From Promicromonosporaceae bacterium (GTDB lineage: Bacteria > Actinomycetota > Actinomycetes > Actinomycetales > Cellulomonadaceae), in assembly GCA_009783295.1 (NCBI GenBank), contig WRHK01000023.1, positions 1-58,825 of the forward strand: a DNA stretch of 58,825 nt. The letters run 5' to 3'. This document shows, piece by piece, positions 1 through 9,194 of the stretch; position 1 is the stretch's first letter, and each line of letters starts with the position of its first letter. Under the pieces are notes generated by a model that was not told where the DNA came from, searched no databases, and saw nothing but the letters and a program-made list of their open reading frames with translations. Position numbers and translations under genes: made by a program.

Positions 1-181
1 CGGCTGCACCGGTCGGGAACGGCCACGCCTCGACCACGGCGTCGGCGAGGGTGGACTTGCCCGCGCCGCTGGGCCCGTCGATGAGCACCACAGGTGCGGG
101 AGCGCCGGCCAGGGCCAGCTGCACGATGCGCTCACCGAGCTCGCGGAAGGCCGACCCGCTGGTCGCCTCAGCTGAGCACAA
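1..181 (-). CDS. P-loop (uridine kinase-like) ATP-binding protein, partial
   Basis: This is the N-terminal part of a gene running off the left edge. The frame reads a helix (SAFRELGERIVQLALAG) and then VVLIDGPSGAGKST, a clean Walker A of the uridine/pantothenate-kinase-like P-loop family. No ATG or GTG lies between the in-frame stop upstream and the conserved part except a TTG at 181, so TTG is taken as start; a GTG at 124 would remove the first helix. It overlaps the end of ecfT by 14 bases, so it is probably the last gene of that operon. Only about 60 residues are visible, so the substrate cannot be named. Confidence 0.6.
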   Translation of the reverse strand, partial: MCSAEATSGSAFRELGERIVQLALAGAPAPVVLIDGPSGAGKSTLADAVVEAWPFPTGAA

Positions 182-965
182 GGTTCCAGCTCCCGGTCAA
201 CAGCGCCGCCGAAGCGGACGCGATCGCCATCGCGGCTCCGATCGCCACGACGACGACGTCCGCCCTGCCGAACCGGGATCGTCTGGCCCAGGTTCGGGTG
301 CGCGTTCCGCCGAAGCCCTTCGCCTCCATCGCCGTGGCGAGCTTGGCGGCGCGTCTCAGGGAAAGCACGAGCAGCGCGAACGCCTGCGACCACAGCCGGC
401 GCAACCGGCCCAGCGGCCCCCCGCCGTCGCCGATCCCCCGCGCGCGCCGCGCCTGTCCGAGCGCGCGCCAGTCGTCGATGAACAGGCCGACGAGCCGCAG
501 CGCGGCGAGGGCGCCGAGCACGAAGCGCTCGGGCAGGTGCACGAGCTGGGCGAGCCCGTCGGCGAGGTCGGTCGGGTCCGAGGTGGCGAACAGGATGACG
601 CCGGGCACGCCGATCGCGATGACGCGCAACGCGATCGCCCCCGCCAGCGACAGCGATCCCTGCGTGACCGTGACGGGTCCGATCCCCCACAGCACGCCAC
701 CGGAATCGGCGCCGTAGAGCGCGGTCGCGATGCCGGCGGCGACCGCCGCGACCCAGATCGGAGCCGTGCGCAGCCAGAACTGTCGTGCGCCCACGCCGGC
801 GAACGGCAGCAGCAGCGCCTCGAGTGCGACGGCGACCCCGGCCGAGACCCAGTCGATCGACAGCACGAGCGTGAGCGAGATGAGCAGGGCAGCGGCGAGC
901 TTCGCCACCGGGTTGATCGCGGCGATGCGGCTCGAGCGGATCTCGGGCGTCAGCACGAGGCTCAT
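168..965 (-). CDS. ecfT: Energy-coupling factor transporter transmembrane protein EcfT
   Basis: This is a 265-residue integral membrane protein with about five to six hydrophobic segments, the usual size of EcfT/CbiQ. EcfT couples ATP hydrolysis by EcfA to substrate capture by a small S component and serves vitamin or metal uptake. The two cytoplasmic coupling motifs are visible near the middle and C-terminal third as ARRARG and MEAKGFG, matching the family's A-R-G signatures. The start overlaps the ATPase stop by 4 bases (ATGA), so the two are translationally coupled. No S component is in the window, so the substrate is unknown. Confidence 0.88.
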   Translation of the reverse strand: MSLVLTPEIRSSRIAAINPVAKLAAALLISLTLVLSIDWVSAGVAVALEALLLPFAGVGARQFWLRTAPIWVAAVAAGIATALYGADSGGVLWGIGPVTVTQGSLSLAGAIALRVIAIGVPGVILFATSDPTDLADGLAQLVHLPERFVLGALAALRLVGLFIDDWRALGQARRARGIGDGGGPLGRLRRLWSQAFALLVLSLRRAAKLATAMEAKGFGGTRTRTWARRSRFGRADVVVVAIGAAMAIASASAALLTGSWNLVLS

Positions 966-1666
966 TCGGCCGCCCCCTTTCGCGCTGCAGACGGGAGCGG
1001 CGCGCCGAGCCGCAGTGCGTCATCCGCCAGCACTCGGGCGAATGCCTCATCGTGCGTGACGGCGACGACCGCGTGGCCCGAGGCGAGCAGCTCGTCGAGC
1101 AGGGCGACGAGTTCGCGCCAGGTGCGGGCATCCTGTCCGAACGTGGGCTCGTCGAGCACCAGCAGCTCGGGGTCGCCCACCAGGGCGGCGGCGAGGGAGA
1201 CGCGCGACCGTTCGCCGCCCGAGAGCGACTCGACCTGCTGGCGCTCGTGCCCGCCCAGGTCGACGGCGGCGACCGCCTCGGCCACGGCAGCGTGGGCCGC
1301 GGCGCCGCGCAGCCCCGCGAGGGCGGCGAAGTAGACGAGGTTCTCGGTGACGGTCAGGTCCACGTACACCGACGCGGCCTGCGTCACGTACCCGACCCGG
1401 GGCCGCAGCGCGGGCGACCCGGCGGGCAGCCCCAGCACCTCGAGGGTGCCGCTGACGTTCTCCTGCACCCCGACGATCGACCGCATGAGCGTCGTCTTGC
1501 CGGAACCCGACGGGCCGAGCAGGCCCACCACCTGCCCGGTGGGGACGTCGAGGTCGAGGCTCTCGATGATCGTGCTCCCGCCACGGATCACGCGGATCCC
1601 GCGGCCCCTCACGGCAGGTCCGGCGACCGGGGGTCCAGCGGCGGCGCCAGGCGAGTTATTCACCAT
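962..1666 (-). CDS. ABC transporter ATP-binding protein (ECF-type tail, ABC-2-type head)
   Basis: This is a 234-residue single ABC domain with Walker A GPSGSGKT (residues 51-58), signature LSGGE (148-152), Walker B LLVLDE (168-173) and switch His in VTHDE. The part before Walker B (VTQAASVYVDLTVTENL, QQVESLSGGERSR) reads like ATPases of ABC-2 drug/daunorubicin-type exporters. The part after it (PTFGQDARTWRELVALL, SGHAVVAVTHDEAF) reads like the second domain of actinobacterial ECF ATPases, which usually carry two ABC domains. The start is ATG 1666, overlapping the TetR stop, with a GGGGGAG sequence upstream; an ATG at 1702 is possible. It probably energises the EcfT encoded next, but a hybrid origin is suspected. 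Confidence 0.75.
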   Translation of the reverse strand: MVNNSPGAAAGPPVAGPAVRGRGIRVIRGGSTIIESLDLDVPTGQVVGLLGPSGSGKTTLMRSIVGVQENVSGTLEVLGLPAGSPALRPRVGYVTQAASVYVDLTVTENLVYFAALAGLRGAAAHAAVAEAVAAVDLGGHERQQVESLSGGERSRVSLAAALVGDPELLVLDEPTFGQDARTWRELVALLDELLASGHAVVAVTHDEAFARVLADDALRLGAPLPSAARKGAAE

Positions 1667-2333
1667 GTGAGGAATTCTGCTCTCCCCCGGCGGCCAGCGC
1701 AACAGGCTCGCCGAGACCCGCGAGATCTCCGACCAGGTACCGCTGCAGGGTCGGGCCCACGAGCTCCGCGACCTGCGCGGCCGGCAGCGAGGCGAGCGGC
1801 TCCAGCCCGACGACGTAGCGCGCGAGCAGCACGCCCACCATCTGCGTGGCCGCCAGCGACGCCCGCAGCCGGGCGCTGCCCGGGTCGAGGCGCGCGGCGA
1901 TCGGCCCCAGCACCTCCGCCCCGAGGAACTGCGGCAGCAGCGCCCGCTGCTCGGGGTCCGCGAGCGCCACGGGGAGCGCGATGCGGATGCCGGCGCCGCC
2001 GTCGTCGGCGTCCCAGACCTCCAGGACGTGGCGCACCAGGCGCGCGCCGATGGTCTCGAGCGGGCCCTCGACGGCGGCCCGCGCCACGGCCCCGGGGTCG
2101 ACGTCGGACAGGCCGATCGTCGCCGCGAACAGGTGCGCCTTGTCGCCGAACCAGTGGCGCACGGTGCCCGGGTCGACGGCGGCCCGCCGGGCGACGGCGC
2201 GCACGGAGGCGCCGTCGTACCCCTGCTCCAGGAACTCGTCGCGCGCGGCGGCGAGGATCTGGCCGCGCGTCTCGTGCCCGGCGGGCCTTCGCCCGCGCCG
2301 CACGGCCCCGCGATCAGCGTCCATGGACCTCAT
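1656..2333 (-). CDS. TetR/AcrR family transcriptional regulator
   Basis: This is a 225-residue protein. Residues 20-70 form the TetR helix-turn-helix (TRGQILAAARDEFLEQGYDG, then VRAVARRAAVDPGTVRHWFGDK), followed by an all-helical ligand-binding region like the TetR_C domains of actinobacterial regulators. Its stop overlaps the start of the ABC ATPase, so the regulator and transporter genes are cotranscribed. In actinobacteria a TetR gene directly before an ABC-2 exporter pair is common, while ECF operons usually lack one. This supports the idea that a segment between this gene and ecfT has been lost. A second ATG at 2324 is an alternative start. The effector is unknown. Confidence 0.85.
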   Translation of the reverse strand: MRSMDADRGAVRRGRRPAGHETRGQILAAARDEFLEQGYDGASVRAVARRAAVDPGTVRHWFGDKAHLFAATIGLSDVDPGAVARAAVEGPLETIGARLVRHVLEVWDADDGGAGIRIALPVALADPEQRALLPQFLGAEVLGPIAARLDPGSARLRASLAATQMVGVLLARYVVGLEPLASLPAAQVAELVGPTLQRYLVGDLAGLGEPVALAAGGEQNSSHGE

Positions 2334-2361
2334 TCAACCGCGCGGACGCGCGGCGGCGCGG

Positions 2362-3873
2362 TCAGGCTCGGCCGAGCCGGACCATCGACCACGACACGGG
2401 CGGCAGCACGGCGGTCGCGCGGCCGTCCGTGAGCGCGGCGGAGCCGTTGGCCCGCGGCAGCACCGAGGTCGCGTCGTCGGCCGTGGCCTGCCACGTGTGG
2501 TCCGGGTTGGAGAGCGTCGTGGCCTCCAGCACCTCGAGCCCCGGGAACCCGCGCAGGTCGACGTCGAGCGTCACGTCCTGCGTGAGCGACCGGTTGACGG
2601 CGAACACCGTCACGTCGCCGGTCGCCGGGTCGTGGGTGGCGACGGCGTCGAGCACCGGCACGTCCCCGAACTTGGCGGTGGCCTGCGCCGGGGCGTCGAC
2701 CGCCACCTGCAGCACCTCACCCGCGGCGTGCCGCGCCGTGAGGGCGAACGGGTGGAACGTGGTCTGGCGCCACGAGCGGCCGCCCGGCTCGGTCATGATC
2801 GGCGCGATCACGTTGACCAGCTGCGCCAGCGACGCCGCGTGGACACGGTCGCTGTGCCGCAGCAGCGAGATCAGCAGGTTGCCGACCACGACGGCGTCGG
2901 CCACGTTGTAGCGGTCCTCGAGCAGCACGGGCGCCACCGGCCAGTCGTCGCCCGACGGCGGCCGCGATTCGGCGCGGTTCACGTACCAGACGTTCCACTC
3001 GTCGAACGAGACCTGGATCCGCTTGGTGTGCTTGCCGGCCGCGCGCACCGCGTCGGCCGTGGCGACCACGTCGTCCACGAACCGGTCCATGTCGACGGCG
3101 GAGGCGAGGAACGAGGCGAGGTCGCCGTCCTCCTCGTGGTAGTAGGCGTGCGCGGAGACCAGGTCGACCTGGTCGTAGGCCTCCGTGAGCACGGTGTGCT
3201 CCCACGACCCGAACGTCGGCATCCCCGAGCCGGACGAGCCGCAGGCCACGAGCTCGATCGAGGGGTCGACCTGCCGCATGGCCCGCGCCGTCTCGGCGGC
3301 GAGGCGGCCGTACTCGTGAGCCGTCTTGTGGCCGGTCTGCCACGGGCCGTCCATCTCGTTGCCCAGGCACCACATCGTCACGCGGTACGGCTCCTCCGCA
3401 CCGTTGGCCCGGCGCAGGTCCGAGAAGTGGGTGCCGCCCGGCACGTTGCAGTACTCGAGCAGGTCGAGGGCGTCCTGCACGCCGCGCGTGCCGAGGTTGA
3501 TTGCCATCATCGGCTCGACGCTCGACTTGGCGCACCACCGCATGAACTCGTCCAGGCCCACCCAGTTGGGCTCGGTGGAGTGCCAGGCCAGGTCGAGGCG
3601 GCGGGGCCGCTCGCTGACGGGCCCGATGCCGTCCTCCCACCGGTAGGCGGACACGAAGTTGCCGCCCGGGTAGCGCACCGTGCTGACGCCGAGCTCGCGC
3701 ACCAGGTCGACGACGTCGCCGCGGAACCCGTCGGCGTCGGCGGTGGGGTGGCCCGGGTCGTGGATGCCCGTGTAGACGCAGCGGCCCAGGTGCTCGACGA
3801 ACGAGCCGAAGGTGCGCGGGCGGACCGGGCCGACGACGAAGGCCGGGTCGACGGTGACGGAGGCGTTGAGCAT
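2362..3873 (-). CDS. abfA: GH51 alpha-L-arabinofuranosidase (copy 1)
   Basis: This 503-residue intracellular enzyme has no signal peptide and is the usual size of GH51. It removes terminal alpha-L-arabinofuranosyl units from arabino-oligosaccharides. The acid/base is Glu173 in WCLGNEMDGPWQTGH and the nucleophile is Glu292 in VSFDEWNVWY, within a TIM barrel followed by a C-terminal beta domain. The start is ATG at 3873: the sequence 6 bases upstream is a TAACTT -10 box, so the transcript is probably leaderless, and an arabinose-type operator overlaps the box. A close paralogue sits at 12158-13669 with the same length and catalytic positions. Confidence 0.95.
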   Translation of the reverse strand: MLNASVTVDPAFVVGPVRPRTFGSFVEHLGRCVYTGIHDPGHPTADADGFRGDVVDLVRELGVSTVRYPGGNFVSAYRWEDGIGPVSERPRRLDLAWHSTEPNWVGLDEFMRWCAKSSVEPMMAINLGTRGVQDALDLLEYCNVPGGTHFSDLRRANGAEEPYRVTMWCLGNEMDGPWQTGHKTAHEYGRLAAETARAMRQVDPSIELVACGSSGSGMPTFGSWEHTVLTEAYDQVDLVSAHAYYHEEDGDLASFLASAVDMDRFVDDVVATADAVRAAGKHTKRIQVSFDEWNVWYVNRAESRPPSGDDWPVAPVLLEDRYNVADAVVVGNLLISLLRHSDRVHAASLAQLVNVIAPIMTEPGGRSWRQTTFHPFALTARHAAGEVLQVAVDAPAQATAKFGDVPVLDAVATHDPATGDVTVFAVNRSLTQDVTLDVDLRGFPGLEVLEATTLSNPDHTWQATADDATSVLPRANGSAALTDGRATAVLPPVSWSMVRLGRA

Positions 3874-3878
3874 GGGCT

Positions 3879-3894
3879 CAAGTTATCGCTCACA
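3879..3894 (-). promoter_or_regulatory. -10 box and LacI-type operator of abfA copy 1
   Basis: On the minus strand a TGTGAGCGATAACT operator (3881-3894) runs into a TAACTT -10 box ending 6 bases before the abfA ATG. It matches the sites before araB and GH54 with few mismatches. Repressor bound here would cover the -10 element. The assignment to the LacI protein encoded at 28152-29201 is inferred from the shared site at araB. Confidence 0.6.
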
Positions 3895-3911
3895 TCGGGC
3901 CCGCCGACGCA

Positions 3912-3960
3912 CCGGCGGCCGCAGGATCGCGCCGTCCTGGCGCGGTCCTGCGGCCGCCGG
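3912..3960. terminator. Strong GC hairpin after the GH54 gene
   Basis: There is a 22-base arm (3912-3933), a 5-base loop and a matching arm (3939-3960) with a single T-G wobble. It lies between the 3' end of the GH54 gene (3977) and the abfA operator. No T tract follows, as is common for actinobacterial terminators. It should insulate abfA from read-through. Confidence 0.7.
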
Positions 3961-3976
3961 GCCGCTCACCGGCCGG

Positions 3977-6900
3977 TCACGGAGCCCAGGGGGCCCCGAC
4001 CGTCCAGCTGGTGTCGTTCGCCCACCCGGTGGGGTCGTCCCAGGCGTTGGTGCCGCCGTTGCTGGCGAGGTACACGCCGCCCTGGTACGAGCGGATGTAC
4101 CTGCCCGGGAAGTTCACCGACTGGAACGAGGTGCCCGTGCCGTCGTTGCCTGCCGCCGGACAGAACGTCGCGTCCTGCTGGAACAGCGTGCTGCCGTCGT
4201 TCGGCTGCAGATGGACGATGAAGTTCTGGTGGCGCAGGTAGCTCCCCGGCCGGTTGACCGACTCGAAGGAGACGCAGGCCGGGTTGTTGAGGCCCGCCGT
4301 CTCCACGAAGGTCGCGTCGGCCTTCGCGGTCGCGGAGCTGGCGTCGGTCACGGCGGCGGTGACGACCAGGTCGTCGAAGTCGTCGTGCTGGGCCGAGATG
4401 CCGCCCAGCTGCAGCGACACCCGCGGACCCGGGTCCAGCGTCACGGTCTGGTTGGCAGCACCGGGGCTGGGGTTGCGGGTCGTCTGGAAGTCGACGCAGT
4501 TGGTGTCCGAGTCGGCGCCGTCGGGGAACCGGACCGCGCTGCGGTCGGTACCCGGCGTCGCGACCTTGCAGCCCGACTGGCCAGGGCCGGAACGGCCCTG
4601 ATAGCCCTCGGCGAGCCACGGGTCCACGAGCAGCCCGTAGTTCAGGCTGTCCGCGACGTCGCCCTGGGCGTCGGCCAGCGCCAACGAGCCGGCGCTGGTC
4701 GAGAACGCCGGGCCGCCGAACTGCAGGTCCGCCGCCGGCGTGCCCTGGTAGCCGGACGTCGTCGAGGCGGCGTCGGCCACCGCGGCGTCGACCGCGTGGC
4801 TGTGCTGCAGCGGGCTGCTGAGCGTCACCCCGCTGCCGAGCGGCAGCACCGGCTCGTCGCTGACGTGGGCGAACGTGGTCGCCGGGCTGAACGTGACGCC
4901 CGTGCCCCGGTCGCTGAACGGCAGGTTCGACGAGTGGGTGAACTGCAGCGGGGCGGCCAGGGTGAGGCCGGTCCCGCCGGAGCCCGCCGTGCCCACCGCC
5001 GTGACGGTGACCTTCTCCTGGCGGCTGCCGATGTCGAGCAGGATCGTGTCGCCGGCGGAGACGTTCGACAGCGCCGTGACCTTGAGGGTCGACGACCCCG
5101 CCGCGGCGCCCGCCGCGAGGTAGGCCTGGGTGCCGGGCTTGCCGACCCCCATGACCGTGGCGGTCTCGATGGTGCTGCCCGCACCGAGCCTCAGCTGCTG
5201 GCCCACCTTGAAGCCCGAGATGCTGGTGACCGGCACATTGGTCGAGCCGGCCGGCACCGTGATCGGGCCGTCGGGCACCGGCTGCCACAGCGGCGTGCCG
5301 GAGCTGGCGGTCGAGTTGCTGATGATCGTGGCGTCGTGGCCCGCGCCCGACGAGTCGACGGCCAGCGGGCCGGACGCCTCGTCGAACTTGTACGACGCCA
5401 CGTTGCCCGCCCCCGGCTGCCCCGACGCCAGCGCCGCGACGTCGGTGGCCGCGAGCGCGTGGTCGTAGATCTGGAAGTCGTCGACCGTGGCGTCCAGGAA
5501 CGGGTCGGCGCTGAACTGCGAGCGGCCGATCCAGTTCTGGGTGGTGATGCCGAGGTCGGCGGGCGTGATCGTGATGTTCGGGTTGGTCCCCACCACCTGG
5601 CCGTCGAGCCACATGGTGCCGACCGTGCCCTGGAGCGTGATCGCCACGTGGTGCCAGCCGGTCGGCATCGCCGGTGCGACCCCCGTCGCCGGGATCATCT
5701 GCGACCCGCCGCCGGAGTTGATGTCGAACCGCAGCGAGTTGGTGCCGCCCGCGTCGTCGGTCAGGAACATGAAGTCGTTCGTCCCGTTGCCGAAGTCGAA
5801 GATCCGGGACCAGGTCTGGCCCGTCTCCGCGAGGTTGACCCAGCCGGCGACCGTGAAGTCGTGCAGCCCGCTCACGATGCCGGTGGGCAGCGCCACGTAC
5901 TCGCCGTTGCCGGAGAGCTGGACGGCGTTGCCGATCTCGCCGGGCACGCGCTTCCCGGTGGCACCGGAGTTGTCGACCGTGGCGATGGTCCGGGTCTCGG
6001 CGTCGGCGCCGGACCCGATCGTCACGGTGTCGCCCACCGAGAGGCCGACGTTGCTCCGCAGGGAGAGCGTCGTGTCGCCGGCGGACGCCGGTGCGACGAG
6101 CCCCGAGGCCGCGAGGCCCAGCAGGTAGTGCCCGTGGGCGGCGATCGTGGTGCCCGCGGGGATCGTGATGGTCGAGTTCACCGGCTGCTGCGTGGCGTGC
6201 TCGGTCAGCGTCCACCCGGACAGGTCGACGGCGGAGTCGGCCGCGTTGTACAGCTCGACGAACGAGTTCGTCGGGTTGCCGGTGGTGCCGATGCGGAACT
6301 CGTTGATGGTGACCGGCGCGGTGTTGCGCACGCGTTCGGTGGTGGTCTCGTGCTGGCGTGGGCCGTTGGTCGGGTTGGTCCAGTCGGCGTTCCCGACGAG
6401 GTCGCCGTTGAACGACGCCTGCCCGGACGTGACGGTGAACGTCGCGCTGACCGTGGCGCCCGCCGCGACCGTGTCGAACGTCTGGGACGTGGCCGTGGTG
6501 CCGGACACGACCGCCTGCCAGCCCTTCGGCAGCGTGAGGCTCAGCTTGACGCCCGCGGCCCGCGACCCGGTCGAGTTGGCGAACGTCTCGGTGACGGCGT
6601 GGCTGGACCCGGGTGCGAAGGTCTGCACCCCGGGCGGCGTCGCCGTCTCGCCGGCCGGCGCGAGGGAGACGCGCGAGACCGCGTACTTCGCGGCGACCAC
6701 GTTGGCCTGCACAGCCTGGTCGGTGGCGTCGGTGGGGAACCCGGTGGTCATGACGCCCTCGTAGAAGGTGCCCTGCGAGCTGTTGCTGTTGTCGCCGCCG
6801 TTGCCGAGCACGATGGCCCCTTGCTTCCGCATGGGGTCATAGCTCGAGTCGATGCGTGGGCCGTCGAACATCGTCTGGAGCGTGCCCTGCTGGGAGTCGC

Positions 6901-7789
6901 CGCCCAGCGACGTCCAGTGGTGCGGCTCGCCCTTGGCGACGCCGGTGACGAAGCGCGACGTCATCGTCGGCAGGTTGGCGCACAGCTTCGACGAGCTGCC
7001 CGGGTTGACGCACCCGACCAGGTTGTTCTCCTGGTCCGTCATGACCCACGGCCCGGAACCAGGCCCGTGGTACCAGGCCGTGGCGTCGCCGAAGTACGCG
7101 GTCTCCATCGTCCCGTTGCCGTCGTCGCGGCTGTCGGTCTCGGCGTTGCCGTAGTCGAAGCAGCACCCGTCGTTGTGGTGCTGGCCGTCGATCACCCAGT
7201 ACATGCCCTCGGCCTGGTCGTCGACGGCGATGCCCTTCGTGTTGTTGTCGCGCAGGCCCATGCCCGGCTCGATGTACGCGCCGTAGACCTTGTGCCCGGC
7301 CACCGTGACGGGCGCCATGTCAGCGACGGGGAGGTTGTTGGCGCCGCCCATGGCCGGACCGCCGAAGCCGCCGCGAGGGGCCCAGGTCAGGTCGTTGTGG
7401 TTGGGCGACTGGTCGTAGATCTTGGTGATCAGACAGGTGGTGTTCGCACAGAAGGCGTCCTGCACGGCCGAGTTCGCGTACCCGCCCGAGTCGGGGTGCG
7501 GCGTCTGGGTCGGCTGGGTGACCCCGACGTCGGTGGTCTTTCCGTCGGACTGGCGGCGGATCTGGTAGAGCGGGCCGTCGTAGGCGGCGTAGAGAGCACG
7601 GGTGGTGCTGTGCGCTGCGGCGCAGGGGGTGCCCGCTGCCGCGTAGATGTCGCACGGGCCTTCAGGCCTGGACGCATCGGAGGATTGTGCCAACGCGGGA
7701 CTGCCGACGATGCCCCAGAGAGCAAGCGTCGTCGCCAGCATCGCCGCGAATACGTAGCGCGACCTGCGCCACGAAGATGTGGTGGACAC
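3977..7789 (-). CDS. Secreted multidomain GH54 alpha-L-arabinofuranosidase with CBM42
   Basis: This is a 1270-residue exported enzyme. The signal peptide covers residues 1 to about 34 (hydrophobic FAAMLATTLALWGIVGSPALA). The GH54 catalytic domain is about 45-370, with nucleophile Glu217 in CCFDYGNAETD and acid/base Asp333 in GNGGDNSNSSQG. A NEW3/NPCBM-like beta domain follows (about 375-490), then a lamin-tail domain that starts at VTINEFRIG (about 494) and is interrupted by a LamG/concanavalin-like domain (about 630-830) and GDTV-type repeats. The C-terminal 120 or so residues are an arabinofuranose-binding CBM42 (SFESVNRPGSYLRH, TSFQSVNFPGRYIR). The GTG start at 7789 is set by TGGAGT 5 bases upstream; an in-frame start at 7870 would put 27 residues before the signal peptide. 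It should attack arabinan/arabinoxylan side chains outside the cell. Confidence 0.92.
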   Translation of the reverse strand: MSTTSSWRRSRYVFAAMLATTLALWGIVGSPALAQSSDASRPEGPCDIYAAAGTPCAAAHSTTRALYAAYDGPLYQIRRQSDGKTTDVGVTQPTQTPHPDSGGYANSAVQDAFCANTTCLITKIYDQSPNHNDLTWAPRGGFGGPAMGGANNLPVADMAPVTVAGHKVYGAYIEPGMGLRDNNTKGIAVDDQAEGMYWVIDGQHHNDGCCFDYGNAETDSRDDGNGTMETAYFGDATAWYHGPGSGPWVMTDQENNLVGCVNPGSSSKLCANLPTMTSRFVTGVAKGEPHHWTSLGGDSQQGTLQTMFDGPRIDSSYDPMRKQGAIVLGNGGDNSNSSQGTFYEGVMTTGFPTDATDQAVQANVVAAKYAVSRVSLAPAGETATPPGVQTFAPGSSHAVTETFANSTGSRAAGVKLSLTLPKGWQAVVSGTTATSQTFDTVAAGATVSATFTVTSGQASFNGDLVGNADWTNPTNGPRQHETTTERVRNTAPVTINEFRIGTTGNPTNSFVELYNAADSAVDLSGWTLTEHATQQPVNSTITIPAGTTIAAHGHYLLGLAASGLVAPASAGDTTLSLRSNVGLSVGDTVTIGSGADAETRTIATVDNSGATGKRVPGEIGNAVQLSGNGEYVALPTGIVSGLHDFTVAGWVNLAETGQTWSRIFDFGNGTNDFMFLTDDAGGTNSLRFDINSGGGSQMIPATGVAPAMPTGWHHVAITLQGTVGTMWLDGQVVGTNPNITITPADLGITTQNWIGRSQFSADPFLDATVDDFQIYDHALAATDVAALASGQPGAGNVASYKFDEASGPLAVDSSGAGHDATIISNSTASSGTPLWQPVPDGPITVPAGSTNVPVTSISGFKVGQQLRLGAGSTIETATVMGVGKPGTQAYLAAGAAAGSSTLKVTALSNVSAGDTILLDIGSRQEKVTVTAVGTAGSGGTGLTLAAPLQFTHSSNLPFSDRGTGVTFSPATTFAHVSDEPVLPLGSGVTLSSPLQHSHAVDAAVADAASTTSGYQGTPAADLQFGGPAFSTSAGSLALADAQGDVADSLNYGLLVDPWLAEGYQGRSGPGQSGCKVATPGTDRSAVRFPDGADSDTNCVDFQTTRNPSPGAANQTVTLDPGPRVSLQLGGISAQHDDFDDLVVTAAVTDASSATAKADATFVETAGLNNPACVSFESVNRPGSYLRHQNFIVHLQPNDGSTLFQQDATFCPAAGNDGTGTSFQSVNFPGRYIRSYQGGVYLASNGGTNAWDDPTGWANDTSWTVGAPWAP

Positions 7790-7876
7790 GTACGACTCCA
7801 ATCGGTCTTCAGCTGTTGTGGCAGTGCCTTGCCGTTCGACGCGCACCCACCGCGTCGTGGCGCACGTCACTGCGAG

Positions 7877-7890
7877 TGTGAACGCTCACA
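7877..7890. promoter_or_regulatory. LacI-type operator upstream of the GH54 gene
   Basis: TGTGAACGCTCACA is an almost perfect palindrome about 90 bases before the GH54 start. It has the same core as the sites at 3881, 12010 and 28116, which places GH54 in the arabinose regulon. Confidence 0.7.
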
Positions 7891-7911
7891 TAAGGATCGG
7901 CAATGCGAGAT

Positions 7912-7952
7912 GCCGGGGCCTCCCCGCCCTTCCGGCGCGAGGTGGCCCCGGC
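7912..7952 (-). terminator. Hairpin after gguB
   Basis: Arms GCCGGGGCC (7912-7920) and GGCCCCGGC (7944-7952) flank a 23-base loop that can itself pair partly. It lies 25 bases past the gguB stop and before the GH54 operator. It is a likely terminator, with no T tract. Confidence 0.45.
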
Positions 7953-7977
7953 GTCTGGATGCCGGTGCGGGGTGCTC

Positions 7978-9194
7978 TCAGGAGGCGAGCCGCCCGGAAC
8001 GGCGCTTGTTGAAGACGTCGAAGGCGACCGCCGCGAGCAGCACCAGGCCCTTGATGAACTGCTGCCACTCGGTGCCGACGCCCAGGATCGTCATGCCGTT
8101 GTTGAGGATGCCGATGATGAGGCCGCCGACGATCGACCCGCCCACCGTGCCGATGCCGCCCGTGACCGCCGCGCCGCCGATGAACACGGCGGCGATCGCG
8201 TCGAGCTCGAACCCGTCGCCCGCGCTGGGGCCCGCCAGGTTGAGCGTCGCCGTGAACACGATGCCCGCGAGCGCCGCGAGCACGCCCATGTTGACGAACA
8301 GCAGGAAGTTCACGCGGCGCGTGTTCACGCCCGACAGCTCGGCCGCGCGCCGGTTGCCGCCGATGGCGTAGATCTGCCGCCCGAACACGCTGCTGGCCAT
8401 GACGGCGGAGTACCCGACCACCAGCACGCCGAGGATCACCAGCACGATCGGGGTGCCGCGGTAGCTGGCGAGCAGGAACGCGATGCCGAGGATCAGCACC
8501 ACCATGAACGCCGTCTTGAGCGCGAACCAGGCCATCGGCTCGACCGTGAGGCCGTGCGTGGCGCGGGCGCGGCGGGCGCGCACGCCCTGGATCACCAGCG
8601 CGACCACGGCGACGGCCGCGAGCACCATCGTGAGGGGCTCGAGGTAGGAGGTCCCGCCGCCCAGGTCGGGCAGGAACCCGGCGCCGATCTGGCGGAACGC
8701 CTCGTCGAACGGCGAGATCTGGGTGTTGCGCAGGATGATCTGGGCGAGCCCGCGGAACATCAGCATGCCGCCGAGGGTCACGATGAACGCCGGGATCCTG
8801 AAGTACGCGATCCAGAAGCCCTGCCACGCGCCCACCAGGGCCCCGGCCACGAGGCACAGGATCACGGTGACCCACCAGGGCAGGCCCGCCTTGTTGTTGA
8901 GCACGCCGGCGAGCGCCCCGATCACGGCCACCACGGAGCCCACCGACAGGTCGATGTGCCCGGCGATGATCACCATGACCATGCCGATGGCGAGGATCAG
9001 GATGTAGGAGTTCTGCACCACGAGGTTGGACACGTTGCGCGGGCTCAGGGTGATCCCGTGCGTCAGGCCCTGGAACACCAGGACGATGACGATCAAGGCG
9101 ACGAACAGGCCGACCTGCCGCAGCTGCCCGCTCAGGTACGACAGGCTCTTGCGCAGCACGCCCTCGTCGGGCGTCGGTGCGCCGACGGTGGCGC

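Noticed and set aside
3812-8371. Very long open frame on the plus strand opposite the GH54 gene (about 1500 codons)
   Set aside because: It is a shadow of GC-biased codons on the minus strand: no domain, Arg/Gly/Val-rich composition, and it crosses two gene boundaries and operators.
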